DNA of 64,000 nucleotides, taken from Symbiodinium natans. Taxonomy: Eukaryota; Sar; Dinophyceae; Suessiales; Symbiodiniaceae. The stretch is from positions 417,501-481,500 of the forward strand of contig CAJNDS010002240.1 in NCBI GenBank assembly GCA_905221605.1, given 5' to 3'. This document shows positions 52,814-62,799 of this stretch, in pieces; positions within the stretch are counted from its first letter, which is position 1; every line of letters begins with the position of its first letter. Both the position numbers and the translations under genes were made by a program. Under the pieces are notes generated by a model that worked only from the letters and a program-made list of their open reading frames with translations, had not been told where the DNA came from and did no database searches.

Positions 52814-53135
52814 TTAGCTTTTGGTGTAGGAGAGCTTTCTAGGGCTTAGAGAAGCAATTGACGAGCTGTGGCGGCTACGGTCCTTGTAGGGCTCAGTGCT
52901 TAGGGTGGTTTGGGGTTTAAGGTGTCGGGTTGGGTGCCCTGGTTTGCCACAGCCGCAATATTGATGTGGGAACACAACGGCATCCTGTATCTTGGTAACC
53001 AACTCCTTCAACTGCTTAGCAGCAACTCAGTGCAAGGTTTGACGTCAACCATGTCTGGGACAGGTAGCTCGTTGTAGACGTTGGACTTGTCCTGGGCAAT
53101 TCCCGCAGAGCCCATGTCTCCTCCTCCGTTATGGA
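52814..53135 (-). pseudogene. Frameshifted protein-like tract with CCHC-like knuckle
   Basis: Minus reading gives SNVYNELPVPDMVDVKPCTE, then after a one-base slip VAAKQLKELVTKIQDAVVFP and CGCGKPGH. The last part recalls a zinc knuckle, as in retroelement Gag proteins, but the family is not recognised. Confidence 0.35.
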
Positions 53136-53399
53136 ACAGACCAAGATCTTAATGCCAAGCCTCCCCCCCCTCCCTGTGTAAGGAACTCCAAACCGATAAG
53201 CCTGTAAACCCTCAACCCGTGATGCTCAAAACCAAAAACCTAAACAACAAGGGCCTGGTTTGGACTGCAAGGGCGGGGGGCACTCCTCAAGCCACTCTTC
53301 TCAGAACGTCTAAGGCACGTTCTCAGCTTCGGGCTTAGGGTTGAAGGAAGTCAGGTTCAAGTTGCAGGCCTTGGGGTATTTTCGGGATGCCGAAATATA

Positions 53400-53492
53400 A
53401 GGGCCTTGCTGATTAGAATAGGCTTTTAGGGGATGTTAGAATATAGCTTTAAAGGGGGACCATAACTGGTATTTATTCCGGTCCCCTTTTTT
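53400..53492. mobile_element. M4 element copy
   Basis: GGGCCTTGCTGATTAGAATAG ... TATTTATTCCGGTCCCC, matching 17668-17772. Confidence 0.55.
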
Positions 53493-53790
53493 GGGCGTGG
53501 ATGCTTCGCGTTTGGCACCCTCCTAGAGACCGATTCCCTGACCCTGCGGGCAATAAAATGGTACCTTTCATGCGGCCTTCGGGCGTTGTGACCTTTAAAC
53601 CTGGGACTGAGAACTTCAACGCAAAAACGGCATCTGCATGCCACGTCGCCTGCCCTGAACCAGAATGCTATCGTTAAAGGCTAAGGTGAACACTGCCGTG
53701 TGGCAGGGTCTCACAAAGCTCTACAAAGTGAAGAGAGAGAAGGGTTTGTGTTTGGTAGGGTTGTCAGCCGCCTGCAAAACTGCTTCTTAC

Positions 53791-53849
53791 CAATGTGGGA
53801 GTACTAGGAGCACTGGAACGAGCCCTACCAGCGGTGGCGCTGTTATCAG
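53791..53849 (-). CDS. Upstream exon-like block
   Basis: DNSATAGRARSSAPSTPTL ending at TTG|GTAAGA, a strong donor. Ser/Ala/Thr-rich. Confidence 0.4.
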
Positions 53850-54099
53850 CTGAGCCTCGAGGGTTCCTGCCAAGCAGGTTGTTCATCCGCCCCAGGTGCT
53901 AAACTCTTGGGTTCCGGATACCCCCAATGGACAAATTTCTAACCCCAAACTTGACTTCAGTCCCCAAACCAAGAAACCCCAAGCCCACAGACCTCTGAAC
54001 TAAACACCCTAAACCCTTAAACCCTCAACCCTCAACCCTCAACCCTGAACCCCTAAACCCTAAACCCTGAACACTAAACCCCAGCCATGGCGCAGGGAC

Positions 54100-54165
54100 C
54101 ATGGGCTGCAGCCGCAGCGCCAGGTCGTAGACTGATGAGGCCATGCGCTCGCGTTCCACGAGGTC
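54100..54165 (-). CDS. Upstream exon
   Basis: DLVERERMASSVYDLALRLQ then PM; GAAG|GAC acceptor, ATG|GTCC donor. Helical, function unknown. Confidence 0.5.
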
Positions 54166-55412
54166 CTTCTTGGGTCTTTTGCGGGAGTTTTAGAGGCTGT
54201 AGGGTTGAGGGTTTGGGGTTTAGGGTGTAGGGTGTAAGGTTTAGGGCTTAGGTCTTGAGGGTTGTAAGGTTTGGTGTTTAGGGGTTGTAGGGTTTAGGGT
54301 TTAAGGTTTTAGGTCTTAGGGGTTGTGGGTTTTGGGTTTACTGTAGGGCTTGGGGTTTAGGGTCTGGGGTTTAGGGTTTGGGATTTAGGGTTTGGGGCTT
54401 AGGGTTGGGGTTTGGGGTTTTAGGGGTTGTAGGTTAGGGTTTGGGGTTCTAGGTTGTAGGGTGTAGGGTTTAGGGTTTTAGGGCTTTAGGGCTTTAGGGC
54501 TTTAGGGCTTCGGGGCTTTAGGGTTTAGGGTTAGAGTTTGGGGTTTAGGGTTTAGGGCTTTGGGGTTTAGGCTTCGGGGTGAGGGTGTGGGCGGGGCTCT
54601 GCTGCAGGATTTAGGGCGAGGGCTCAAGAAAAAGCCATTCTTAAAGGGCTTCAGGGCTGAGGGTGACGGCCACCCCCAAGCTAGGGCTTCGGGTTTAGGG
54701 CTTAGGGCTGAGGGCTTAGGGTTTTGGGTTCGCACCAATGAATTTCACGCTCTGACTTTTGCTCAGGGCCCTCTTCCTATTGGTTTCCACATCCTAAACG
54801 CCTGCACACCCTCAACCAGAGTTCAACCGAAACCGCACCAACCTGTCCCCTAAACTGGCCCTAAACCCTAAACCCTATACCCTAAACCCGAAACCCTAAA
54901 CCCGACACCCTAAACCCCAAAACCAAACCCGAAAAACCCCCAAACTTCGGGCTTTTCACTATTTGAACATAGCAGGAGCTTAGGATTTTCAGGGGGCGTT
55001 TGGGCAGCCCAGGGCTCGGGGTTTAGGGATTAAAGGCGAAGGTTTGGGGTTCAGGGTTCAGGGTTCAGGGTTCAGGGTTTAGGGTTTAGGGTTTAGGGTT
55101 CAGGGTTTAGGGTTTAGGGTTCAGGGTTTAGGGTTTACGGTTTAGGGTTTGGGGGTTGTAGGGGTTATAGGATTTAGGGGGTTAGGTGGTCAAGGGGTTT
55201 GGGGGTGTAGGGTTTTTCGGTTTGGGGAGTTAAGGAGTTTAGGGTTGCGCGGGTTTTCGGGTTTAGGGTGTTTAGGGTTGAGGCTCGGGAGTCCTGAATG
55301 CGCCGAGACTTGCTCCTGCTCCGTTGGCGGATGAGTAGTTTAGGACTTCGTTGGGTTTCGGGTTTAGGGTTTAGGGCTTAGGGCTTAGGGCTCAGGGTTC
55401 CCTTGGTGTTAC

Positions 55413-55485
55413 CCGTGTTAGCTTTAGCCTGCTCTTGGGCCTTGGGCCTAACGCAGGGCTTCGACGTGGACGTTGCTAGTTTACC
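55413..55485 (-). CDS. Upstream exon, Lys-rich
   Basis: GKLATSTSKPCVRPKAQEQA then KANT; CAAG|GGT acceptor, G|GTAACA donor. Confidence 0.4.
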
Positions 55486-55792
55486 CTTGCTACCCCTTTA
55501 GAGATTAGGGTTCAGGGGGTTTGCGCAACTTGGTCTCTTCGGGCTTGGGGTAAACGCTGCTAACTCCCATAAAGCCTCGCCCTGCATCCTCCAGCCCCCC
55601 CTCCCCCAGCCACCGCAACCACCCAAACCCCTAAACCCCAAGCCTTGACCCGAAACAAAGGGAATAAGGGCCCACTCTGGGTCCTAGGTTTAGGGTTTAG
55701 CGTTTTGGGGTTTAGGGTGTAGGGTTTAGGGTGTAGGGTTTAGGGTTAAGGGTTTTGGGTTTAGGGCTTTCGGTTTGTTTTGCGGAAAGGTC

Positions 55793-55839
55793 CTTGGGAA
55801 ACGATCGCGCAGGGCGCGGAGGCCGTTAAGCACCTGCTC
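55793..55839 (-). CDS. Upstream exon
   Basis: EQVLNGLRALRDRFP, TGGCAG|GAG acceptor, AG|GACC donor. Confidence 0.5.
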
Positions 55840-55970
55840 CTGCCAGCAAAAGGAGGGAGTTTGCAGATCATTGGGTTTAGGACGCAGAGCCCCAAACAAC
55901 CCTAAACCCTGGAACCCTAAACACGAAAACTTAAACTCAACCCTAAGCCCTGAAGATCAGGTGCGTGAGC

Positions 55971-56038
55971 CGTGCACAACTGTGGCGCATGTTAAACTAG
56001 CAACACATTCAGCCAAGATGTACCCGACCTGCGCCGGC
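55971..56038 (-). CDS. Upstream exon
   Basis: PAQVGYILAECVASLTCATV then VH; CGCAG|G acceptor, GC donor. Hydrophobic. Confidence 0.4.
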
Positions 56039-56412
56039 CTGCGCAAATAACCCTGAGCCCTGAGCCCGAAACTAGGGGATAGGATTAGGGGGACCCTTGG
56101 GGATATAGACCCTCTGAATAAGGTCCCTCTTTAAGAGAGCCAGAAGAGGGTTAAGAAGGGGTTCCCTTTTAAGGGCCCCCCTTATCCTGCCTAGGAGAAA
56201 CGCAAGGCGTTGTGGAAAAACTGCCACCCAGAGCTGGGGGGAGAAGGCTTTGGGTTTCTTTTCGTTGAGGCTTCGGGTCTTGCAAGCTACGCGGGCTTCT
56301 GTGGACCTTGCGCAGCTTGTGTAGCACGTTGTGGTGAACCCTAAACCCCGAAAGGGATTCATGCTTTGGGCGCGTCGGGGCTCTGAGCCAAGGCCCCTTG
56401 CGGCCTCCAAAC

Positions 56413-56476
56413 CCTCCATCGCTCCTTCTGCACATCCTCAATGTTCTTGTAGATGTCCTCGAAGTCGCCAGTGCTC
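56413..56476 (-). CDS. Upstream exon with DIYKNI motif
   Basis: STGDFEDIYKNIEDVQKERW then R, CGCAG|GAGC acceptor, GTTTGG donor. Internal similarity to the neighbouring exon (DIYSNVREV). Confidence 0.55.
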
Positions 56477-56579
56477 CTGCGAGGTGTGGTGGTGTAGGGG
56501 CTTCAGGTAGGGGTCATCCGACCCTTACACCCAGAACCTCAAGCGCTAAAGGCAGATTAGGACCTCACGCTTTTGGCTC

Positions 56580-56641
56580 CTGAACCGCCGCTGCGCTTGC
56601 GCCGCCACCTCGCGCACGTTGCTGTAGATGTCGGCAGCCCC
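56580..56641 (-). CDS. Upstream exon with DIYSNV motif
   Basis: GAADIYSNVREVAAQAQRRF, AG|GAGC donor. The donor sequence AGGAGC is repeated exactly at the next acceptor. Furthest upstream exon seen on this strand. Confidence 0.55.
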
Positions 56642-56659
56642 CTTGAGGGTGGGCGTCTG

Positions 56660-57140
56660 ATGATTATTCGTTTCTTATCCTTAAGACCGCGAATGCTATC
56701 ATTGCTCGTCTTGCTGTCATAAGTCTTCTTACTTCTAGGAAGCACGATTCCTGCGATCGCTAATGCGACACTTCTTGCTTCTAATGCCACTAGTAACAAA
56801 TGCTGCTATGATGACCTTGATAACCATTCTGACCAGTGTGACGATTGTCGCCATTCTTGCCATTGCTGCCATTATTGCCATTGCGAGAATTGTTATTGCG
56901 ACTACTGATGATGCGATTATAAAAATATTGGAACTGTTGCGAGTGTCACTACTATTGCCACGATTCTTATTGTTGCTATTGCTGTTGCTGTTGCTGCTGG
57001 CGCTAGTGCCGCTGCTACTCCTGCTCCTATTGCTACGATGACGACTACTACGACTACTCCTCCCACTGCTGCTACTACTAGAGCATACTCCTCCTAGTCC
57101 GAATCCTAGTCCTAGTCCTACTCCGACTCCTACTACTCCT
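56660..57140. repeat. Trinucleotide-like low-complexity tract
   Basis: Imperfect GCT/ATT/ACT triplets open in several frames on both strands. No motif; read as simple sequence. Confidence 0.7.
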
Positions 57141-57550
57141 CCTCTCTTGCAGGTTTGAGTTTTTATTTCAGGGGGTTTATGGCCGAAACGAAGAGAGAAA
57201 CAACAACATTTGACAAAAGAATGACTGTTTGAAAGGATGTGCAAGCAAATTGATGGAAGAGTGATCCTTGGACGATGGAACTTACGTGAATGAAGGGTTG
57301 GATGGAAAGAACCACTCATCCAGAATTTTTGGGAGCTTAGCGTTTTGGAGTTGTTTTTTTTAAGTTTGGGGCTTTCGGGCTATGGTTACAGGATTTGGGC
57401 CTGGGTGTTCCAGCCTGAAAGAAGAAGGAGGGCAACACAAGCCCGCCGAAGCTGCTCCAGTTCGCACCATCCAAATCGTCCTCCTCGTCGGTTCATCATT
57501 CAACATTTGAGCAGTTTTTTTTTTCATTGTGTGGGGTGTTGTAATGGCAT

Positions 57551-57745
57551 GGGTATCCTACGCGGGCCTACGCGTCAGCTCATGTTTAGTAGGCGCGCGA
57601 CCTACGCGCGGAGTATGTTGTTGACGTGTGCCTACGCGGACCTACGCGGCAAGCACAGACAACCTACGCGGACCTACGCGCCCATACTGCATAGACTTGC
57701 CTACGCGGACCCTACGCAAACCTACGCCCTGCAGGCAAAATGCTA
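57551..57745 (+). repeat. CCTACGCG dispersed repeat cluster
   Basis: About fifteen CCTACGC/CTACGCG words with ~9-bp spacing (CCTACGCGGACCTACGCG). Marks the edge of the telomere-poor block. Confidence 0.85.
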
Positions 57746-57759
57746 CGCGGCCGACTTTC

Positions 57760-59030
57760 AATGATCGCGTCTCTACGTAGCCTTGCTCCTAGAAAAAAAA
57801 CGCTGCTCATTTAAGGTTTAGGGTGTTGATGAAAAGTGGGAGCAGGAGTTTAGGGCTTCGGGCTCAGGGGTTAGTACTTAAAACCCATCAAAACCCAAAC
57901 CCTAAACCCTAAACCGGTAGATTTAGGGCTCGGAGAGTTGAACACACTCACACACACACACACAGAATATCGGGCGGCCCTTCCAACCCTAAACCCCGAG
58001 GCGTCAAAATATGCCAAACCCACACCCGCGTTTCCTGCAGATTCCGCACAAAGCTGCGGAGAACCACGAAGAGGGACACCTGGACAACTGTGCTCGGGAT
58101 TGCTGGGCAGAGGATTTGAGGTTGAGCTTTTTTACTCAAGGACTTCCAAAGAATATAGGGTACTGAATGCAAAGAGCGAAAGAGCCCCAAACCGAACCCC
58201 GAATCAGAAATCTCCAGGCGTGGTGAAACATCTCGGGGAAACCTAAGCCCTGGCCCTAAGCCCTAAGGCCTAAGCCCTAAGCTCTATACCCTAGCCCTAA
58301 ACCCTAAACCCTGAAACCTAAGCCCTACACGAGGGCATCCGATGAGACATGCGAAGGCGCGAAGCCCATGAGGGAGCCGAAGAAGGTGCCCAGGGCGAAG
58401 CTTGCCACCGGATCCACCTGCTGTCTTCGGGGTTTAGGATGTTTAGGGGCTTCAAGTAAAGGCGTTAAAGTTTCGGCTTTAGGGTGTTTAGGGGGTTTCC
58501 TGATCACACCCGACGGATGGCATGTCTGTCTTGGTGATGGGCTGGGGTCCCCGGCGGTTTGGGCTGCCCCATCTAGGACCATGCTCATCATGGTCTGTGT
58601 CTCTTCTGTCTGCAGCTCGTCCTCTGTCGCTTGTTCTTGCATGTACTCGTCGAGCTAAACCTCCGCCAGTCGCTGTTCCTCCTCTTCGTCTAGCTCGCGC
58701 TGTCTTTGTAGTTCATCTTCTTCTTCTCGGGTTCTTCCCCCTCATCCTGCTCCATCTGGTGCACTCTGGTTTTGGAGGCGGTCCCCTTCTCGTCTTTGAT
58801 CTCCCTGGCTGCGTTCCGCGGCGGGGTACTGGCGGAATATTGGCAATAAAAACACCATTGAACATCCTGATAGCGAGACACTGTGCTTGACGGAGAACGC
58901 CCCATCGTGTCGCGTCGCTTTTGTGGACCGAAGATGTCGGCCGCCGCCAGCACGAGCCGCACCACCACCAGCACGCGGCTCCAGCGGCGCCTCCAGACGC
59001 GCCGTGTGAGGGAGAACTCCGGCGAGGTGA
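57760..59030. other. Non-telomeric tract, no gene supported
   Basis: Sparse telomeric words at 57810-57915 and 58240-58330. Overlapping frames up to ~120 codons lack recognised motifs or splice signals I can trust. Confidence 0.45.
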
Positions 59031-59047
59031 GGAATTCGAGGCGGATC

Positions 59048-59318
59048 GTGCTGGTCCCTCTCTCTGTCTCTGTCTCTGTCTCTTTCTCTTTCCCTGTCCC
59101 TTTCTCTTTCCCTTTATCTTTGTCATTCTCTTATTCTTTCTCTTTGTCTTTCTCTTTCTCTTTCTCTGTCTCTGTCTCTGTCTCTGTCTCTGTCGCTGTC
59201 TCTGTCTCTGTCTCTGTCTCTGTCTCTGTCTCTGTCTCTGTCTCTCGCTCTCTCTCTCTCTCTCTCTCTCCCTCTCCCTCTCCCTCTCCTCTTTCTCTCT
59301 CCTCTCTGTCGCAAACCC
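59048..59318 (+). repeat. TCTCTG/CTCTTT microsatellite
   Basis: Pure pyrimidine-rich hexamer tract, mainly CTGTCT units. Confidence 0.95.
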
Positions 59319-59473
59319 ATGAGAGGTTTAAAGCAGCGCGACAGTTGCACGTGAAAGAAAAGGTGGGATATGGAAACTCTACAGTGCTACCAAGAACAGC
59401 AAAGTTTGGAGTATGACCACCTAGGCTCTTGAAACGATGCAGCCTAGCAAGGGCTGGTGAAATTTGACAAACC

Positions 59474-59712
59474 CACTGCATCACACACTGTTACAGGGCC
59501 GCCGCCGCTGTGTATATGCCGCCAGGGCCGCCACTGCGTCGCGCACTGTTACAGGGCCGCAGCCGCTGTGTATACGCCGCAGGGCCGCAGCCACTGCATC
59601 ACACACTGTTACAGGGCCGCAGCCACTGTGTATGCCGCAGGGCCGCAGCCACTGCCAGCAGGCTTGCAGGCAAGCTCGCCTGGCGTTGAACATGGCCGCA
59701 GCCACTGCGTCG
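59474..59712 (+). repeat. ~59-bp satellite, three copies plus tail
   Basis: Unit CCACTGCATCACACACTGTT + ACAGGGCCGCAGCC..TGTGTATGCCG, GC-rich, 85-90% alike by eye. Confidence 0.85.
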
Positions 59713-60412
59713 GCTGGCCAGCAGTGAAAGGCTTATCTCATGTATATATATATATATATGGATATTTTTCATATACAGATTTACAAAATATAACGATATC
59801 AGTATAGATCTATATATATATATATATATATATAGATAGATCCACATATAGATATATATATATATATATGCTCCCTAAAGCCTAAACCCTACAACCCTAT
59901 AACCCTAAACGAGACAACCTGTAAACCCTAAAACCTGAACCCTGTAGCCTGAAAACCCTCAAAAGCCTAAACCTATACTATATATAGAACTGTTTGACCT
60001 GACCCTCAATGCAAGCCAAGGCAGCGAAGGGCGTGTTTTTACCGTGAAACCCAAGCCCTGGATCCATGTGCCTCGTCGCCCGCCATAGCTTCCCGTCAGA
60101 AACCCGGCGGCGCGTTTACACTACAGCCCAAAAACCTGCAGAGAAGAAACCTGCACGAAAAAAGAGCAAATGCAAGAAGAGCACGTATACAAAGTGCCCT
60201 AAGATATTGAAAGTCCTAAGATATTGAAACGCACTTCCTCAGTGCTGCTTGCACTTTCCCAGTGCTGGCTTCATGTGGTTGAGGGAAGGGGGGGAGATGC
60301 TATGAGACAAAGAGACAGGCACGTGAAATCAAGCACTGCAAACTTCTGATTTTCATGCTCCGAGGAAGACGACCTGCCCAGTCTGTCCAGCCTACTCTTG
60401 CAAGTCATCAAA

Positions 60413-60766
60413 ATTGGCCTGCCTGGAGCGCCCTTGGCTGGGGTTTAGGATGGGCCAAGAGGCCGAAACATTAGCCTGCCTGCAGCGCCCTTGCCTGGGT
60501 TTAGGATGGGCGAAGAGGCTGAAAAATTGGCCTACCTGGAGCGCCCTTGGTTAGGGTTTAGGATGGGCCACGAGGCCGAAACCGAAACATAACCCTCCTG
60601 GAGCGCCCTTAGCCGGGGTTCAGGATGGGCCCAGACGCAGGAACACTAGCCTACCGTTGGCTGGGGTTCAGGATGGGCCCAGAGGCAGAGACATCGGCCT
60701 ACCTGGAGCGCTCTTGGCTGGGTTTAGGATGGGCGAAGAGGCCGAAACATTGGCCTGCCTGCATCA
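60413..60766 (+). repeat. ~57-bp satellite, about six copies
   Basis: Unit GGCCTGCCTGGAGCGCCCTT + GGCTGGGGTTTAGGATGGGC + CAAGAGGCCGAAACAT. Contains a fixed GGGTTTAGGATGGG core. Confidence 0.85.
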
Positions 60767-61054
60767 GATCCCGCGCCATACTTCCGCCCTGCACTCTTCC
60801 CCCCCTCATCCCGCGCCATGCTTCCGCCTCGTGCACCCTTCCCCCTCCTGTCCGCCCCCTCCCCCCTCAAGTTGTTCTCCTTTCCCCCCCCCCTCCAACC
60901 AACGTACAGAAACAAAATTGTCACGAAATCTCGCGCGTCGAGACCCCCTCCGCTCCAAAACCCCCGGCGGACACCGAGGAGGCATCGGTAAAAGCGCCTC
61001 GGCGAGAAGAGCTGCTGACTTAATCCCAACCATCAGCACACTCGGTTCATCTGC

Positions 61055-61258
61055 GAGTATCACGGTGAAAAAGGATTTAACTTCGTGGGCGTCCGTTTCC
61101 ATGGGTGGGAATTGTTGTTGGTAACGTTTACCTGGAATCCGGGGCTGAGCCTCCTACAAGGGGCCAACCCTAGCATTCTAACAGCGCTCAGAAGAACCGT
61201 CGAGTCACTTGACAGCCAATGGATCATCATTGGAGATTGGAATATGAACTCCATCTAA
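61055..61258 (+). pseudogene. Endonuclease (EEP) fragment of a non-LTR retrotransposon
   Basis: Plus frame reads KGFNFVGVRFHGWELLLVTF, then WNPGLSLLQGANPSIL, then QWIIIGDWNM before a stop. N-x-x-x-L...W-I-x-x-GDWN is the metal-binding core of endonuclease/exonuclease/phosphatase domains in LINE-type elements, common in dinoflagellate genomes. Only the middle of the domain survives; downstream 350 bp shows no clear continuation. Confidence 0.6.
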
Positions 61259-61740
61259 TTGTCTCACTCTCTCAAGGATGGCTAAAGGTTCTCGCTTGAC
61301 CAGCAATCGAACTCGGAGTCAGCTATTCTATGCTGCTGACCCGACCTCTCCTACACTCAAGTGAATGCAAGAGTTTCTAGCGGCACGTACTGCCTCGGAT
61401 GCATGTCATTTGTTGCTATTTTGATCTTGACATGTTTCCCAGGACATATATGAAGATCTCTGGAAAAACTGAACATAAACTCATCTGACGCCATCATGAA
61501 GCTGAAACTGAGCTTCTCCATTGAACAAAGATATCAACGTGAATTTTCAAAGTGCCTTCTGCACCTGCTCGTGGAGCAAAGCACGGTGCATTGCTTCGGT
61601 AGCCTGACAATCACTTGAAATTGAATGCCTTTGTTGTTTCTGAGACTAATCCAGAATTGCATGCAATGGAGACAGGCCGCCTTTCTTCTCTTCTCTGCAA
61701 AAAGCTTTGGGTCAAGTGCCTGGCATTTGTTGATTGCAGC

Positions 61741-62626
61741 TCTCTCCTCTCTCCTCTCTCCTCTCTCCTCTCTCCTCTCTCCTCTCTCCTCTCTCCTCTC
61801 TCCTCTCTCGTCTCTCTCCTCTCTCCTCTCTCTTCTCTCTCCTCTCTCTTCTCTCTTCTCTCTTCTCTCTTCTCTCTTCTCTCTTCTCTCTTCTCTCTTC
61901 TCTCTTCCCTCTTCCCTCTTCCCTCTTCCCTCTTCCCTCTTCTCTCTTCTCTCTTCTCTCTTCTCTCTTCTCTCTTCTCTCTTCTCTCTTCTCTCTTCTC
62001 TTCTCTCTTCTCTCTTCTCTCTTCTCTTCTCTCTTCTCTCTTCTCTCTTCTCTCTTCTCTCTTCTCTCTCCTCTCCCCCTCCTCACCTCCTCCCCCTCGC
62101 ACCCTCGTCCCCCTTCCCTCTCCCCTCTCCTCCTTCCTCTCCTACTCTCCTCCTCTCCTCTCCTCCTCTCCCTCGTCCTCCGCTCCTCTCCTCTTCTCCT
62201 CTCTCCTCTCGCTCCCCCTCTCACCCTCTCTCCCCTCGTCCCCCTCTCCCCCTCCCCCCCTCTCCCCCTCTCCCCCTCTCCCCTCTCCTCTTCGGCCTCC
62301 TATCTCCTCCTCTCCTCCCTCCTCCTCATCCTCCCTCCTCTCTCTCCTCCTCTCCTCTCCTCCTCTCCTCCTCCTCCTCTCCTCCCTCCTCTCCTCTCCT
62401 CCTCCGCTCCTCTCCTCTCCTCTCCTCTCCTCTCCTCTCCTCTCCTCTCATCTCTCTCCTCTCCCTCCCTCCCTCCCCTCCGCTCCTCTCCTCTCCTCTC
62501 CCCTGCCCTCTCCTCCCTCGTCCTCTCCTCCCCCTCCCTCCCCTCTCCTCCCCTCTCCTCCTCTCCTCCCCTCTCCTCCCCTCTCCTCCCCTCTCCTCTC
62601 CTCTCCTCTCCTCCCCTCCTCTCATG
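61741..62626 (+). repeat. 0.9-kb polypyrimidine (CT-rich) tract
   Basis: Essentially only C and T (TCTCTCC, then TTCTCTC, then TCCTC units). Open in all plus and minus frames for that reason; not coding. Confidence 0.97.
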
Positions 62627-62799
62627 CCGCACGGAACCGATGGCTGGATGGGCAGCCGATGATTGGCGCTGGTCATGGAAAAGCTCCAGGCGAGCAGCCA
62701 CGTGCACTAACTCAGCATGCTGCAGCACGAAGCCAACGTCAAGACAAAGACCGACAGAAAATGCTTTGAGCCGCTTCAGCCGAATTGGCTACGGGATCG

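Larger units (their letters stand above)
1..56660. repeat. Interspersed telomeric heptamer arrays (TTTAGGG/CCCTAAA)
   Basis: Well over a hundred short arrays in both orientations. In most intervals the order on the plus strand is CCCTAAA array, exon, TTTAGGG array, then unique intron interior. Both orientations alternate, so this is not a chromosome end. Confidence 0.95.

Noticed and set aside
56735-57319. 194-codon Ser/Arg/Asn-rich minus frame
   Set aside because: Imperfect triplet repeat open in several frames; no motif.
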